From an uncultured Acetatifactor sp. (GTDB taxonomy: Bacteria; Bacillota; Clostridia; Lachnospirales; Lachnospiraceae), in the NCBI GenBank assembly GCA_910578185.1, contig CAJTPN010000011.1, positions 62,001-126,000 of the forward strand: a stretch of 64,000 nucleotides of DNA. Direction: 5' to 3'. The position numbers and the translations under genes were made by a program. Shown one piece after another: positions 35,371 through 44,295 of this stretch; the first letter of the stretch is position 1; each line of letters opens with the position of its first letter. The notes beneath the pieces are model-generated. The model made no database searches. It was not told the DNA's origin and worked only from the letters and a program-made list of their open reading frames with translations.

Positions 35371-36561
35371 TCAAATCCTGGAACGCAATTTTGACTTGGA
35401 GGGAGATATTGTCCGAAGGGTCGTTTTTCTTTTCGTTTCACCGGCCTTATAATTATATACCGGCTTTATCTGCTTTGTGATCTCTATTGTCTCGGATACT
35501 ACTGTCGAAATATCCTCCATGCTTCGATAAGCAAAAGGCGCCTCATCCAATGTCTCCTGACAGATGCTGGGACTGTAAATACCCTTCATCTCAGCCTTAA
35601 ACTGTGACAAAGTAAACTTGGACTGTACATCCTTACGTTTAATAATTCTTCCTGAACCGTGTGGTGCGGAATCATTCCATTCCGGATTCCCCTTGCCTAT
35701 TCCCAAAAGAATACCATCCCTCATATTTATCGGAATGATCACATTTTCTCCTTTTTTAGCGGATATGGCGCCCTTGCGAAGCATTCTGCCCTGTTTTGTA
35801 TCCTCCACATAATTGTGGATACAGCAGGAAGTGTCCAGAACTTTCCATTTCATCCCCTTCACCAGTTCTTCCAGTATCACTTCCCTGTTCCATGCGGCAA
35901 ACTCCTGAACCACCATGCAATCATGAAGATAATGCTCCATCAGATCACCTTCCAGATAAGTCAGTTCATGCGGCACGGAAATCTTCTGCTTTCGCAGAAT
36001 TTTACCGCCTTCATTTAAATAAAAATCCGCCACTTCCTTCCCTAAATGACGACTTCCCGAATGGATCACCAAATAAAGATTTCCTTCCTGATCTCTGTCC
36101 AATTCTATAAAATGATTCCCTCCTCCAAGAGTTCCCATACTATAAGCGGCCTTAACCTCCTGTACGCTCTTTTGACAGTGAAGCTGCCCATAATCAAAAA
36201 GTATCCCCTTGGAATGAGCATCCTTTCGCACATCAAATCCGGAAGGAACATGATCCCGAATCACGGAATCCAGCTTCTGAAATTCCACCCTAGTATCCTT
36301 TATCCTCGCCATGGTTATTCCGCACCCGATATCTATCCCCACAAGGCTTGGCATAACTTTAGAACCTATGGTCATGGTCAGTCCCACCGGCCCTACCTTT
36401 CCGGCATGGACATCCGGCATAACACGCACTTTACAGCCTGAAAGCGCCTCGTTGTCACAAAGCATCCCAAGCTGCGCCAAAGCATAATCGTCAATGGCAG
36501 CAGCCAAATTTTCCGAGGTAAAAACCTTCGCGGAAGTATATTTCCCTTCTATTATTTTCAT
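35371..36561 (-). CDS. RtcB-family RNA ligase
   Basis: A 396-residue GTP/Mn-dependent ligase that joins 2',3'-cyclic-phosphate or 3'-phosphate RNA ends to 5'-OH ends. The metal and active-site motifs are visible: VGIDIGCGITMARI near residue 77, LGGGNHFIE near 145, IHSGSRHLGKE near 166, CCIHNYVEDT near 248, and the guanylylated-histidine segment APHGSGRIIKRKD near 304. It is shorter than the classical tRNA-repair RtcB (about 480) and belongs to the compact bacterial type. Its position in an operon with MoxR/vWA suggests RNA repair after damage, as part of the stress module. GAGGAACAGAT precedes the ATG. Confidence 0.9.
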   Translation of the reverse strand: MKIIEGKYTSAKVFTSENLAAAIDDYALAQLGMLCDNEALSGCKVRVMPDVHAGKVGPVGLTMTIGSKVMPSLVGIDIGCGITMARIKDTRVEFQKLDSVIRDHVPSGFDVRKDAHSKGILFDYGQLHCQKSVQEVKAAYSMGTLGGGNHFIELDRDQEGNLYLVIHSGSRHLGKEVADFYLNEGGKILRKQKISVPHELTYLEGDLMEHYLHDCMVVQEFAAWNREVILEELVKGMKWKVLDTSCCIHNYVEDTKQGRMLRKGAISAKKGENVIIPINMRDGILLGIGKGNPEWNDSAPHGSGRIIKRKDVQSKFTLSQFKAEMKGIYSPSICQETLDEAPFAYRSMEDISTVVSETIEITKQIKPVYNYKAGETKRKTTLRTISPSKSKLRSRI

Positions 36562-36630
36562 ATCTGTTCCTCAAATTATATCCCTATTCTACAAAGTGTT
36601 CACAATGCAGCCAGGGTAATCATTATTTCA

Positions 36631-37389
36631 TCATACACCCATCATCCGTCTTGCCGCAACACAGATCTTTGCATACATTTCATACATTCCGTATGCCTGT
36701 GCCATCTCCGTTCTAACATATCCCATATGCAGCGGAATTCCCGTTTCTCTTCTGGCAATCATTTTGTTTTCATAGATTGCCTGAGATTGTTCTCTCTCGA
36801 AAACTCTCTTCCACATCGCCTTTTTGGCCTGGGCTTCTTCCAACTGTTTTTTCCATCTTCTGCGACGCTCTTCCCGTTTCTTCCAGAAGCTTTTCTCCGC
36901 CTTCCTTGTGTCTATATTAGCCCCCTTACTCCAACTGTGCGCAATATATTCTTCCTTTTCTGCCCCAAAACAGTGTATCACATATCTGCTCCCATGCATA
37001 TATGCCCACGCGTCATAAAAAGTAAAATCATACCGCAATATAGCCAGTACCCATTGCTCATATTCCGGATTGTTTTTCATTGCCTCAAATCCCTCTTCTG
37101 TAATATACACGGAAAAAGAAGAGTTCATCTGGGAATCACTGATGGGAATCTTTGCAATTTGATCATAAATATATTGTTTATATTCTTCCATTGTCATATC
37201 TTTAACAAAATCTTTTTCCACAACATTGATTTTAGATATTTCTTTGATCTGTTCACTCTGTTCGCTCTTTTCTATCAACTTATCCATAAATGAACATTCC
37301 GGTTTTCCATTGTTGCCTGCCCCACTCTTACCCTTGGTCAAATGCCCGCAGGTTTTTGTAAGATAATCCACATACATTGCATTTTCCAT
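36631..37389 (-). CDS. Uncharacterised 252-residue protein, likely first gene of the RtcB-MoxR-vWA operon
   Basis: I do not recognise this family. The N-terminal 60 residues are polar (YVDYLTKTCGHLTKGKSG). The centre (about 65-150) is a compact alpha/beta segment with MTMEEYKQYIYDQIAKIPIS, FSVYITEEGFEAMKNNPEYEQWVL and GSRYVIHCFGAEKEE. The rest is a strongly basic helical stretch (AEKSFWKKREERRRRWKKQL), then an aromatic tail. There is no signal peptide or membrane helix. AGGAGGTATCATT before the ATG shows the start is real. The gap to RtcB is 69 bases. A 92-bp inverted-repeat region lies upstream and may regulate it. Confidence 0.75.
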   Translation of the reverse strand: MENAMYVDYLTKTCGHLTKGKSGAGNNGKPECSFMDKLIEKSEQSEQIKEISKINVVEKDFVKDMTMEEYKQYIYDQIAKIPISDSQMNSSFSVYITEEGFEAMKNNPEYEQWVLAILRYDFTFYDAWAYMHGSRYVIHCFGAEKEEYIAHSWSKGANIDTRKAEKSFWKKREERRRRWKKQLEEAQAKKAMWKRVFEREQSQAIYENKMIARRETGIPLHMGYVRTEMAQAYGMYEMYAKICVAARRMMGV

Positions 37390-37489
37390 AATGATACCTC
37401 CTTGTGTGCTTCCTAAAAAGGTATATTATCCCTCTTTATCCACAGCCTTAATTCAAGGTTTCCTTTCAATTTATCCAATTTGAAAGCTG

Positions 37490-37581
37490 TTACTTACGAT
37501 ATATAAGTAAAACATATTTAACTCAATGTTTTTTTCTTGTCCGCCCAGGCAATTCACTCTTCATTTACTTATATATCGTAA
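37490..37581. repeat. 18-bp perfect inverted repeats flanking 52 bp, with an embedded palindromic operator-like site
   Basis: TTACGATATATAAGTAAA (37494-37511) and TTTACTTATATATCGTAA (37564-37581) are exact reverse complements. The left arm is itself part of a palindrome, TTACTTA-N7-TAAGTAA (37490-37510). The element lies between the MATE stop and the upstream region of the uncharacterised gene. It may be two operators for a dimeric regulator, a large hairpin, or an 88-bp MITE-like element. No target-site duplication is obvious. Confidence 0.7.
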
Positions 37582-37632
37582 AAAAACACTATATGATTAA
37601 GGAAAATGTCATCAATCGTTTTACAGAACCGC

Positions 37633-38973
37633 TTATTCTTCCTTCTTCCAGGGACCATTCCTGTAAAAAAGAACTGACAGAACCATACCTATAACCCACC
37701 CCAAGGGCCATGCACACCAGATACCGGAGGAACCTAAGGGTACGGAAAATACAAGCGCCAATATAACCCTTAAAACAAGATCCGTGAAAGTGGCAATCAT
37801 AAACCTTCCCATCAAAGCCGCGCCGCGAAGCACACCGTCCGCCACCAGCTTAACAGCCACAATAAAATAAAACGGTGAAACAATTCTCAAAAACATTAAG
37901 CCTGTGTCAATAGCCCTGCCTGTGATATCTTTCATAAACAAATAAAGAAGATATCGTCCGCCAAACCAATAAAGCAGTACCAAAGGGATACACAACATCC
38001 ACACCAGCTTTATACCCGCACAAAATCCCTGTTTTACGCGGTCCATCTTTCCTGCCCCTATGTTCTGAGATACATAGTTTGAAATTCCGTTTCCTATTGT
38101 GGTCAGAGAAGTAATCACCAGATTATTCAGCTTGATTGCAGCGGAATACCCTGCCATTACGCTGGGACCAAATCCGTTGATAACTCCCTGAAGCACAATA
38201 TTTCCTACAGAAATAAAACTCTGCTGCAGAATGCTTGGAATGGCCACAACTGCAATCTTACCCAATAAATTCCAGGAAAATAATTGCACTTTGCCATCGG
38301 TTTCATCATCCACGGAAATTTTCCCAAGCCGCCTGAGCACTACCGTCATTGCAAGTAAACAACTGACTCCCTGACATAAAAATGTAGCCCATGCCACACC
38401 GCTCACACCCATATGGAAACCTTTTACAAACAAGATATCCATTGCAATATTAGCCAGGGACGAAGAAGCCAAAAAGTAAAAGGGGGTTCTGGAATCCCCC
38501 AGAGCAGAAAATATTCCTGTGGCCACATTATAAAAGAACAGAAACGGCAGTCCAAAAAGATAAATATCCAGATAAAGCCTGGAATCAGCAAAAACTTCCC
38601 TTGGCGTATGTATCATGTACAACAGTTTTTCACATCCAATCATTCCTATAACCATCAATATTGCACACAAAACTCCTGTCGCAATAAGAGAGGTATAAAC
38701 GGCCGTTTTCATCCGGCTGTATGCCTTTGTACCAAACAACCGGGATACGATCACAGAGCACCCGATATTACATCCAAATGCAAAAGCGATAAATATCAAT
38801 GTAACTTCATAACTGTTTCCCACCGCAGCCAGCGCATTTTCCCCTTCAAACTTCCCAACCACAAAGCTGTCCGCAATATTGTATAACTGCTGAAAGATAA
38901 TACTGCCAAACAAAGGCAGGCAAAAAAGCCACAATACCTTTTGTGGTTCTCCCACAGTCAAATCCTTATTCAT
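37633..38973 (-). CDS. MATE family efflux transporter
   Basis: A 446-residue, 12-helix cation-coupled multidrug/toxin exporter. It opens with LTVGEPQKVLWLFCLPLFGSIIFQQLYNIADSFVVGKFEG, the standard first-helix arrangement. GGVLRGAA-like and VSQNIGAGK segments sit at the expected mid positions (NYVSQNIGAGKMDRV). GGCAGGGAGTTATT precedes the ATG. It has its own promoter upstream. No regulator gene is adjacent, but the inverted repeats just past its stop could bind one. Confidence 0.93.
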   Translation of the reverse strand: MNKDLTVGEPQKVLWLFCLPLFGSIIFQQLYNIADSFVVGKFEGENALAAVGNSYEVTLIFIAFAFGCNIGCSVIVSRLFGTKAYSRMKTAVYTSLIATGVLCAILMVIGMIGCEKLLYMIHTPREVFADSRLYLDIYLFGLPFLFFYNVATGIFSALGDSRTPFYFLASSSLANIAMDILFVKGFHMGVSGVAWATFLCQGVSCLLAMTVVLRRLGKISVDDETDGKVQLFSWNLLGKIAVVAIPSILQQSFISVGNIVLQGVINGFGPSVMAGYSAAIKLNNLVITSLTTIGNGISNYVSQNIGAGKMDRVKQGFCAGIKLVWMLCIPLVLLYWFGGRYLLYLFMKDITGRAIDTGLMFLRIVSPFYFIVAVKLVADGVLRGAALMGRFMIATFTDLVLRVILALVFSVPLGSSGIWCAWPLGWVIGMVLSVLFYRNGPWKKEE

Positions 38974-39297
38974 AATAACTCCCTGCCTTTCAATGTCTAA
39001 TGATATTTGATATCATAATAGAATCTCCGCTGCAATCCTTATGCCGCAGGTAGAATAGAAAATATTTGTTTAACCACCAGCATATTTTAACACATTATAC
39101 ACCTTCACTATAAAAAAGCAAGTATGACATGATACCTATTCACTCATTTATCAGACAGTCATTCACGGTAGAAACTGCCTGAACTGTTTATACATTCCCC
39201 AAATAGTCAAAATTGAGTTTCAGGACAAATTTCGATGATCACCTGCAATTAATGTAAAAAACTGCTTCCAAACTGTAGACTATAGATTAAAATTTAC
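38974..39297. other. Divergent intergenic region between the MATE gene and the small membrane-protein gene
   Basis: It holds the MATE promoter (39094-39121) and, at its right end, the promoter of the next gene. The middle 170 bases show no gene and no RNA element I recognise. Confidence 0.5.
39094..39121 (-). promoter_or_regulatory. Candidate sigma-A promoter for the MATE gene
   Basis: On the minus strand TTGCTT (39121-39116), a 16-base spacer, and a consensus TATAAT (39099-39094), about 120 bases before the start codon. Confidence 0.62.
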
Positions 39298-39326
39298 TTG
39301 CTTTTTTCGAAATGGAATGAGATAAT
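39298..39326 (+). promoter_or_regulatory. Candidate sigma-A promoter for the 153-residue membrane protein
   Basis: TTGCTT (39298-39303), a 17-base spacer, and GATAAT (39321-39326), 34 bases before the ATG at 39360. Confidence 0.55.
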
Positions 39327-39359
39327 ATCTTTAATTAATTTTGAGGAGGTATGTTTCAA

Positions 39360-39821
39360 ATGGCGAAACAATGGACAGTCAATGCAAACGGTGTAGACCA
39401 TATGATTGAACACAAAGGAAATAAACTTATCGTGGACGGGCAGACGTATCCGTTAAAAAGTTCTAACTGGTTTATTCAATTGATCGATTATGCTATCAAT
39501 TTCGGTGATGTGACCTGCCGTTTTGTAGTAATCGGTAACAAGGTGGATTTGGCGGTTAATGGTACTTATGTCGGAAGTGGTGAACCATATGTCCCCATTT
39601 CCAATATCCCTGTGGCAGTCAACGTGCTTGCAGGCATCAGCGTGGTACTGGGTTTCCTGATGAACGGCATCATAGGATTGGCCATCGGTATTATTCTGGG
39701 CGCCTTATATTTCAAAATATATTTAAAAAATAGCAATCTTCCTCCTGTGATCATTCTTTTTTCCGTCGCCACCATTGGACAGATCGCATTTGGTGTTCTG
39801 GTTTCCATGTTGCTTGTATAA
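39360..39821 (+). CDS. Small membrane protein with a beta-rich N-terminal domain
   Basis: A 153-residue protein. Residues 1-80 are hydrophilic and strand-rich (WTVNANGVDHMIEHKGNKLIVDGQ-type spacing, split here at residue 20). Three hydrophobic helices follow from residue 85 to the end (NVLAGISVVLGFLMNGIIG and later). The N-terminal strand pattern, with a V-D-G turn, loosely recalls FAIM-like beta-sandwich domains, but I cannot assign it. GAGGAGGT lies nine bases before ATG 39360. An ATG at 39351 is too close to that site. A DUF4190 membrane protein gene follows 75 bases later. Confidence 0.75.
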   Translation: MAKQWTVNANGVDHMIEHKGNKLIVDGQTYPLKSSNWFIQLIDYAINFGDVTCRFVVIGNKVDLAVNGTYVGSGEPYVPISNIPVAVNVLAGISVVLGFLMNGIIGLAIGIILGALYFKIYLKNSNLPPVIILFSVATIGQIAFGVLVSMLLV

Positions 39822-39896
39822 ACACCATATTATTAACCGATTTTATATTGTCAACTTTTTATAATTAAATAGGAATAAACATAAAGGAAAATTCAA

Positions 39897-40223
39897 ATGG
39901 ATAATAATTTTGATCATAATAATACTTATCAGCAAAATACATCCCAACAAACTACGGTATCTCAACAACCTGTAGTAGTTAACGAACTTGAAACCAATAA
40001 AGACATGTACGCAATTACCTCACTTATCCTGGGTATATTAGGTCTTGTATTTTCCTGGTGCAGTTTTATTCCATTAATTATATGTATTATTGGAATTGTT
40101 TTAGGTATCAAAGGCATGGTAAAAACCAAACAACATACGGGCATAGCGCTTGCAGGCGTAATCACGTCCGCTATAGGATTGGCACTGGGCAGTATCTTTA
40201 TCATTTTGTTTTTTCTTGTCTAA
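39897..40223 (+). CDS. DUF4190 domain membrane protein
   Basis: A 108-residue protein. The first 38 residues are Asn/Gln/Thr-rich and disordered. A typical DUF4190 two-helix segment follows: AITSLILGILGLVFSWC, a short turn, GIVLGIKGMVKTKQHTG and ALAGVITSAIGLALGSIFI. The function of this widespread domain is unknown. AAAGGAAAATTCAA precedes the ATG. Confidence 0.82.
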   Translation: MDNNFDHNNTYQQNTSQQTTVSQQPVVVNELETNKDMYAITSLILGILGLVFSWCSFIPLIICIIGIVLGIKGMVKTKQHTGIALAGVITSAIGLALGSIFIILFFLV

Positions 40224-40295
40224 AGATTATAACAGCCCAGTTCCGTTCCCAGCGGAGACAGGTACATTCACAGAAAGCTTATACTGCGATATTTC

Positions 40296-41486
40296 TTAAT
40301 TCTTGGCTGGAATCTTTTTCTGATCTTTGGAATATAACAGTTTCAATATAATCGGCGTTGATATACTGGAAACGATAATCAGCAGGATTACAGAAGTGAA
40401 ATAAATCGGCGTCAACAATCCCACTGACAAACCCTTCTGAGCCACAATCAGCGCCACTTCTCCTCGTGTCATCATACCAACTCCTATTTTCAAGGAATCC
40501 ATGGTATTAAAACGACATAATTTTCCCATAATGCCACAGCCAATGACCTTTCCCAACAATGCTACAATAACGAACGCTATTGAAAATAACAAAATGCTGA
40601 AGTCCATATTATCTATATTGGTCTTTAAACCAATGCTGGCAAAGAATATGGGGCCGAAAATCATATAAGAGCTCACTTCCATCTTCTCTTCTATATAATA
40701 GGAATCTTTGATGGAACACAGGATGATCCCCGCCACATAAGCCCCTGTGATATCTGCTATTCCAAAAAACTTTTCCGCTGCATAGGCAAAGAAAAAGCAA
40801 AGCGCCAAACTGATGATGGGAATCCTTCTGGTATGGGGATAACGGGAATCCAAAAATTTAAATACTTTATAAAGAATAAATCCAAGTATCAGCGCCATCA
40901 CAAAGAATAATATTGTAGAAATAACTACTTTTCCTGGATTGGATTCCGGACTTTTAAATCCTACTACGAAAGTAAGTACAATAATGCCAATCACATCGTC
41001 TATGATGGCAGCACTCAAAATAGTTGTCCCTACCTTTTCTTTCAATTTCCCCATCTCTTTTAGAGATTCCACCGTAATACTTACACTGGTAGCGGTCATA
41101 ATTACACCAATAAAAACTGCCATATAAAACTTTTCGGAACCCCAAGGCGCCGTTCCGTAGAATCCCATATACAAAAAGGTACCGCACACCAAAGGTACAA
41201 AAACACCTGCACAGGCAATCAACAGAGCAATCGGTCCTGTCTTTAACAACTCCTTCAGATTTGTCTCCAATCCTGCGGAAAACATCAACAATACCACTCC
41301 GATCTCCGCCATCTCCATCAGAAAATCCGTCTGCTGTACCAGTCCCAGAACGCTTGGTCCGATTAGCAAACCTGCCACAATCTCTCCTACCACTTGGGGA
41401 GCCTTACACTTTCTGGCCAAAATTCCTACAAGCTTTGCAAAAATAATTATTATTGCCAAATCTTTAAATACACTATAAGCTTCCAT
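40296..41486 (-). CDS. Cation:proton antiporter (CPA2 / KefB-NapA type)
   Basis: A 396-residue membrane antiporter with about 12 helices. GEIVAGLLIGPSVLGL near residues 31-46 is the conserved CPA2 loop, and TILSAAIIDDVIGIIVLTFVVG carries the Asp-Asp ion-binding pair in helix 5. GVGMMTRGEVALIVAQKG is the later conserved helix. No RCK/TrkA-N regulatory domain is fused, so this is the short form. It would exchange Na+ or K+ for protons for pH or ion homeostasis. A GGAAAGCAGGATAAAATC leader precedes the ATG. It is monocistronic as far as seen. Confidence 0.9.
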   Translation of the reverse strand: MEAYSVFKDLAIIIIFAKLVGILARKCKAPQVVGEIVAGLLIGPSVLGLVQQTDFLMEMAEIGVVLLMFSAGLETNLKELLKTGPIALLIACAGVFVPLVCGTFLYMGFYGTAPWGSEKFYMAVFIGVIMTATSVSITVESLKEMGKLKEKVGTTILSAAIIDDVIGIIVLTFVVGFKSPESNPGKVVISTILFFVMALILGFILYKVFKFLDSRYPHTRRIPIISLALCFFFAYAAEKFFGIADITGAYVAGIILCSIKDSYYIEEKMEVSSYMIFGPIFFASIGLKTNIDNMDFSILLFSIAFVIVALLGKVIGCGIMGKLCRFNTMDSLKIGVGMMTRGEVALIVAQKGLSVGLLTPIYFTSVILLIIVSSISTPIILKLLYSKDQKKIPAKN

Positions 41487-41579
41487 GATTTTATCCTGCT
41501 TTCCTAATATATTATTACGCGGGTTTTACGCCGCATTCGATTACAAGGTTTGTGAAATGGTTCCTGTAATGTTGCCAAG

Positions 41580-41629
41580 AATAAGACGAGACAAATGAAT
41601 TCAAAAAACTCCATTGTTCCCGTCTTATT
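41580..41629. terminator. Stem-loop between gyrA and the antiporter gene
   Basis: AATAAGACG (41580-41588) pairs with CGTCTTATT (41621-41629), with additional partial pairing inside (AAATG/CATTG). It lies 35 bases after the gyrA stop on the minus strand. The trailing sequence is only moderately T-rich, so termination is likely but not certain. Confidence 0.45.
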
Positions 41630-41663
41630 TCTTCTCTTACTTGCTTAATTTACTTCCTTACAT

Positions 41664-44201
41664 TCAGCTCTTTTCTTGTTCCGTCGTCACTTCCGTTACC
41701 TCATCGGGAGATACTTCCTCCACCACATCCCCTTCGCTGTCTATCTTCTCTCTTACCTTGGCGATTCTGGCCACCTTAATTCCTTCGTCCAGATTCATCA
41801 TCTTGACGCCTGAAGTAATTCTGCCCAATGTGGAAATATCCTGCATCCTGAGCTGGATAATAATACCTTCCGTAGTGATCATCATAATTTCATTGTCATC
41901 ATTGACCGCCTTAACGCCCACTACATTTCCTGTTTTCTCAGTGATCTTATAGCACTTTACTCCCTTTCCGCCCCGGTTCTGTACGCCGAATTCCTTCAGA
42001 TAAGTACGTTTTCCCATACCGTTTTCGGATACAATCAGAAGAGAATCTCCCTGGCTTTGAAGCTGCATACCTATAATTTCATCCCCGTGGGACAGATTCA
42101 TACCGATTACTCCCATGGAACTTCTGCTGGTAGCGCGCACATCCGTCTCTTTAAACCGAATACACATGCCCTGCTTGGTCACAAGGAAAATTTCGCTGTC
42201 CCTGTCTGTGGTCTTTACTTCAATCAGTTCATCATCTTCCTTCAAATTGATGGCAGTCAATCCCTTTTTCCTGATATTGCTGTATTCTATCAAGGAAGTT
42301 TTCTTTACGATTCCTGTCCTTGTGACCATAAAAAGATTCTTACCACTGTTATAATCCTCAATGGGAATCATTGCGGTAATCTTCTCCCCAGGTGTCAGCT
42401 GTAACAAGTTTACGATGGCCGTACCCCTGGCAGTTCTGCCGGCTTCCGGTATTTCATATGCCTTTAACCGATAAACCCTGCCCAAATTCGTAAAGAAGTT
42501 GAGATAATGATAAGTGGTGGTCATCAAGAGGTCTTCAATAAAATCATCCTCAATGGTCTGCATACCCTTGATCCCCTTGCCCCCACGATTCTGGGATTTA
42601 AAATTATCCACTGTCATACGCTTAATATAACCTAAGCTGGTCAGAGCAATCACTGTATTTTCTTTTGGGACCATGTCTTCTTCAGAGAAATCAAATTCAT
42701 CAAAACCTATCTTGGTTCTTCTGTCATCTCCATGTTTATCTGAAATTTCCATAATTTCTTTTTTAATCACGCCCAAAAGCAGCTTTTCATCTGCAAGAAT
42801 TGTCTTTAGTTCACCGATACGCTTCTGCAGCTCCTCATGTTCGCTTTCCAACTTCTCCCGCTCCAGACCTGTCAACGCCCGCAGACGCATATCCACAATC
42901 GCCTGGGCTTGGGCGTCTGAAAGCTCAAATCGCTCAATCAGACGCTGCTTTGCGAGCTGAGTATCACGGCTGCTGCGGATAATGGATATCACCTCATCAA
43001 TGAAATCCAGCGCTTTCAACAATCCCAGTAAAATATGATCTCTTTCTTCCGCCTTATTCAGCTCATACCTGCTTCTTCTTGTTACCACTTCTTCCTGATG
43101 TTTCAGGTAATGTGTCAACATGTCAAGCAAACTCATTATCTTTGGTTCCTGATTCACCAAAGCAAGCATGATAATACCATAAGAATTTTGAAGCTGTGTA
43201 TGTTTGTAAAGCTGATTTAGTATGATATTGGCGTTGGCATCTTTCCGAAGTTCAATAACGACCCGAACACCTTCTCTGTTGGACTCATCACGTATCTCCG
43301 TAATACCGTCTACTTTTTTCAGCTTAACCAATTCGGCGATCTTGATAATCAGGTTCGCCTTATTTACCATGTAAGGCAATTCCGTGGCAATAATCTGACT
43401 TTTTCCGTTTGGCAGGGTCTCTATATCGGTGATTGCCCTCACCACAACCTTTCCTCGCCCTGTTCTGTAAGCTTCCTCACATCCCCTGGTACCCAATATC
43501 AATCCGCCCGTAGGAAAATCAGGGGCTTTCACCAGTTCCAAAATCTCTTCAATAGTAGTGTCCCTGTCCTCATTCACCTTATTGTCAATCATTTTATTGA
43601 TGGCATTAATAACTTCCCGCAGATTATGTGGCGGTATATTAGTTGCCATTCCCACGGCGATACCGGTGGTACCGTTTACCAACAGATTGGGATATCGTCC
43701 CGGTAGAACTACAGGTTCTTTCTCCGTATCATCAAAGTTAGGTATGAAATCCACCGTATCCTTGTTGATATCCGCTAACAATTCCATGGATATCTTGGAT
43801 AGTCTGGCCTCCGTATAACGCATTGCCGCAGCGCCGTCTCCGTCCATGGAGCCAAAGTTTCCATGTCCATCCACAAGCGGATACCTGGTGGACCAGTCTT
43901 GGGCCATATTGACCAAAGCACCGTAAATGGAACTGTCCCCATGGGGATGAAACTTACCCATGGTATCACCGACAATACGAGCACTTTTACGATGAGGCTT
44001 ATCAGGGCCATTATTTAATTCGATCATGGAATAGAGTACACGACGCTGAACCGGTTTCAGGCCATCCCTAACGTCCGGAAGGGCACGTGAGGCAATAACA
44101 CTCATGGCATAGTCAATAAAGAAGTTTTCCATTTTCTCCTTCAAGTCCACTTCATGAATCTTATCCACTTCCGGATTGTTGTCAAAAATATCATCGTTCA
44201 T
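41664..44201 (-). CDS. gyrA: DNA gyrase subunit A
   Basis: An 845-residue type IIA topoisomerase subunit that cleaves and rejoins DNA. RALPDVRDGLKPVQRRVLYSM begins the breakage-reunion domain. The catalytic Tyr is in AAMRYTEARLSKI near residue 123. KFHPHGDSSIYGALVNMAQDW is the quinolone-determining region, with Ser at the usual resistance position (HGDSS). GMATNIPPHNLREVI follows. The C-terminal pinwheel has a GyrA box, QNRGGKGIKGM, which marks gyrase rather than topoisomerase IV. A second QNRGGKGVKCY repeats later. The C terminus is an acidic tail. GAGAGGAATAAAAC precedes the ATG. gyrB lies 94 bases upstream. Confidence 0.98.
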   Translation of the reverse strand: MNDDIFDNNPEVDKIHEVDLKEKMENFFIDYAMSVIASRALPDVRDGLKPVQRRVLYSMIELNNGPDKPHRKSARIVGDTMGKFHPHGDSSIYGALVNMAQDWSTRYPLVDGHGNFGSMDGDGAAAMRYTEARLSKISMELLADINKDTVDFIPNFDDTEKEPVVLPGRYPNLLVNGTTGIAVGMATNIPPHNLREVINAINKMIDNKVNEDRDTTIEEILELVKAPDFPTGGLILGTRGCEEAYRTGRGKVVVRAITDIETLPNGKSQIIATELPYMVNKANLIIKIAELVKLKKVDGITEIRDESNREGVRVVIELRKDANANIILNQLYKHTQLQNSYGIIMLALVNQEPKIMSLLDMLTHYLKHQEEVVTRRSRYELNKAEERDHILLGLLKALDFIDEVISIIRSSRDTQLAKQRLIERFELSDAQAQAIVDMRLRALTGLEREKLESEHEELQKRIGELKTILADEKLLLGVIKKEIMEISDKHGDDRRTKIGFDEFDFSEEDMVPKENTVIALTSLGYIKRMTVDNFKSQNRGGKGIKGMQTIEDDFIEDLLMTTTYHYLNFFTNLGRVYRLKAYEIPEAGRTARGTAIVNLLQLTPGEKITAMIPIEDYNSGKNLFMVTRTGIVKKTSLIEYSNIRKKGLTAINLKEDDELIEVKTTDRDSEIFLVTKQGMCIRFKETDVRATSRSSMGVIGMNLSHGDEIIGMQLQSQGDSLLIVSENGMGKRTYLKEFGVQNRGGKGVKCYKITEKTGNVVGVKAVNDDNEIMMITTEGIIIQLRMQDISTLGRITSGVKMMNLDEGIKVARIAKVREKIDSEGDVVEEVSPDEVTEVTTEQEKS

Positions 44202-44295
44202 GTTTTATTCCTCTCTGCACGCCTACGGCGGGCATCACTCCATACGGCTGCTTTTTAGTTTTAGCAAAACAGTTTTCAGACACGCCCCAAATCCT

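Noticed and set aside
37436..37444. Isolated perfect DnaA box (TTATCCACA) upstream of the unknown gene in the RtcB operon
   Set aside because: A single 9-mer is expected by chance about 0.5 times in 64 kb on two strands. No cluster surrounds it.
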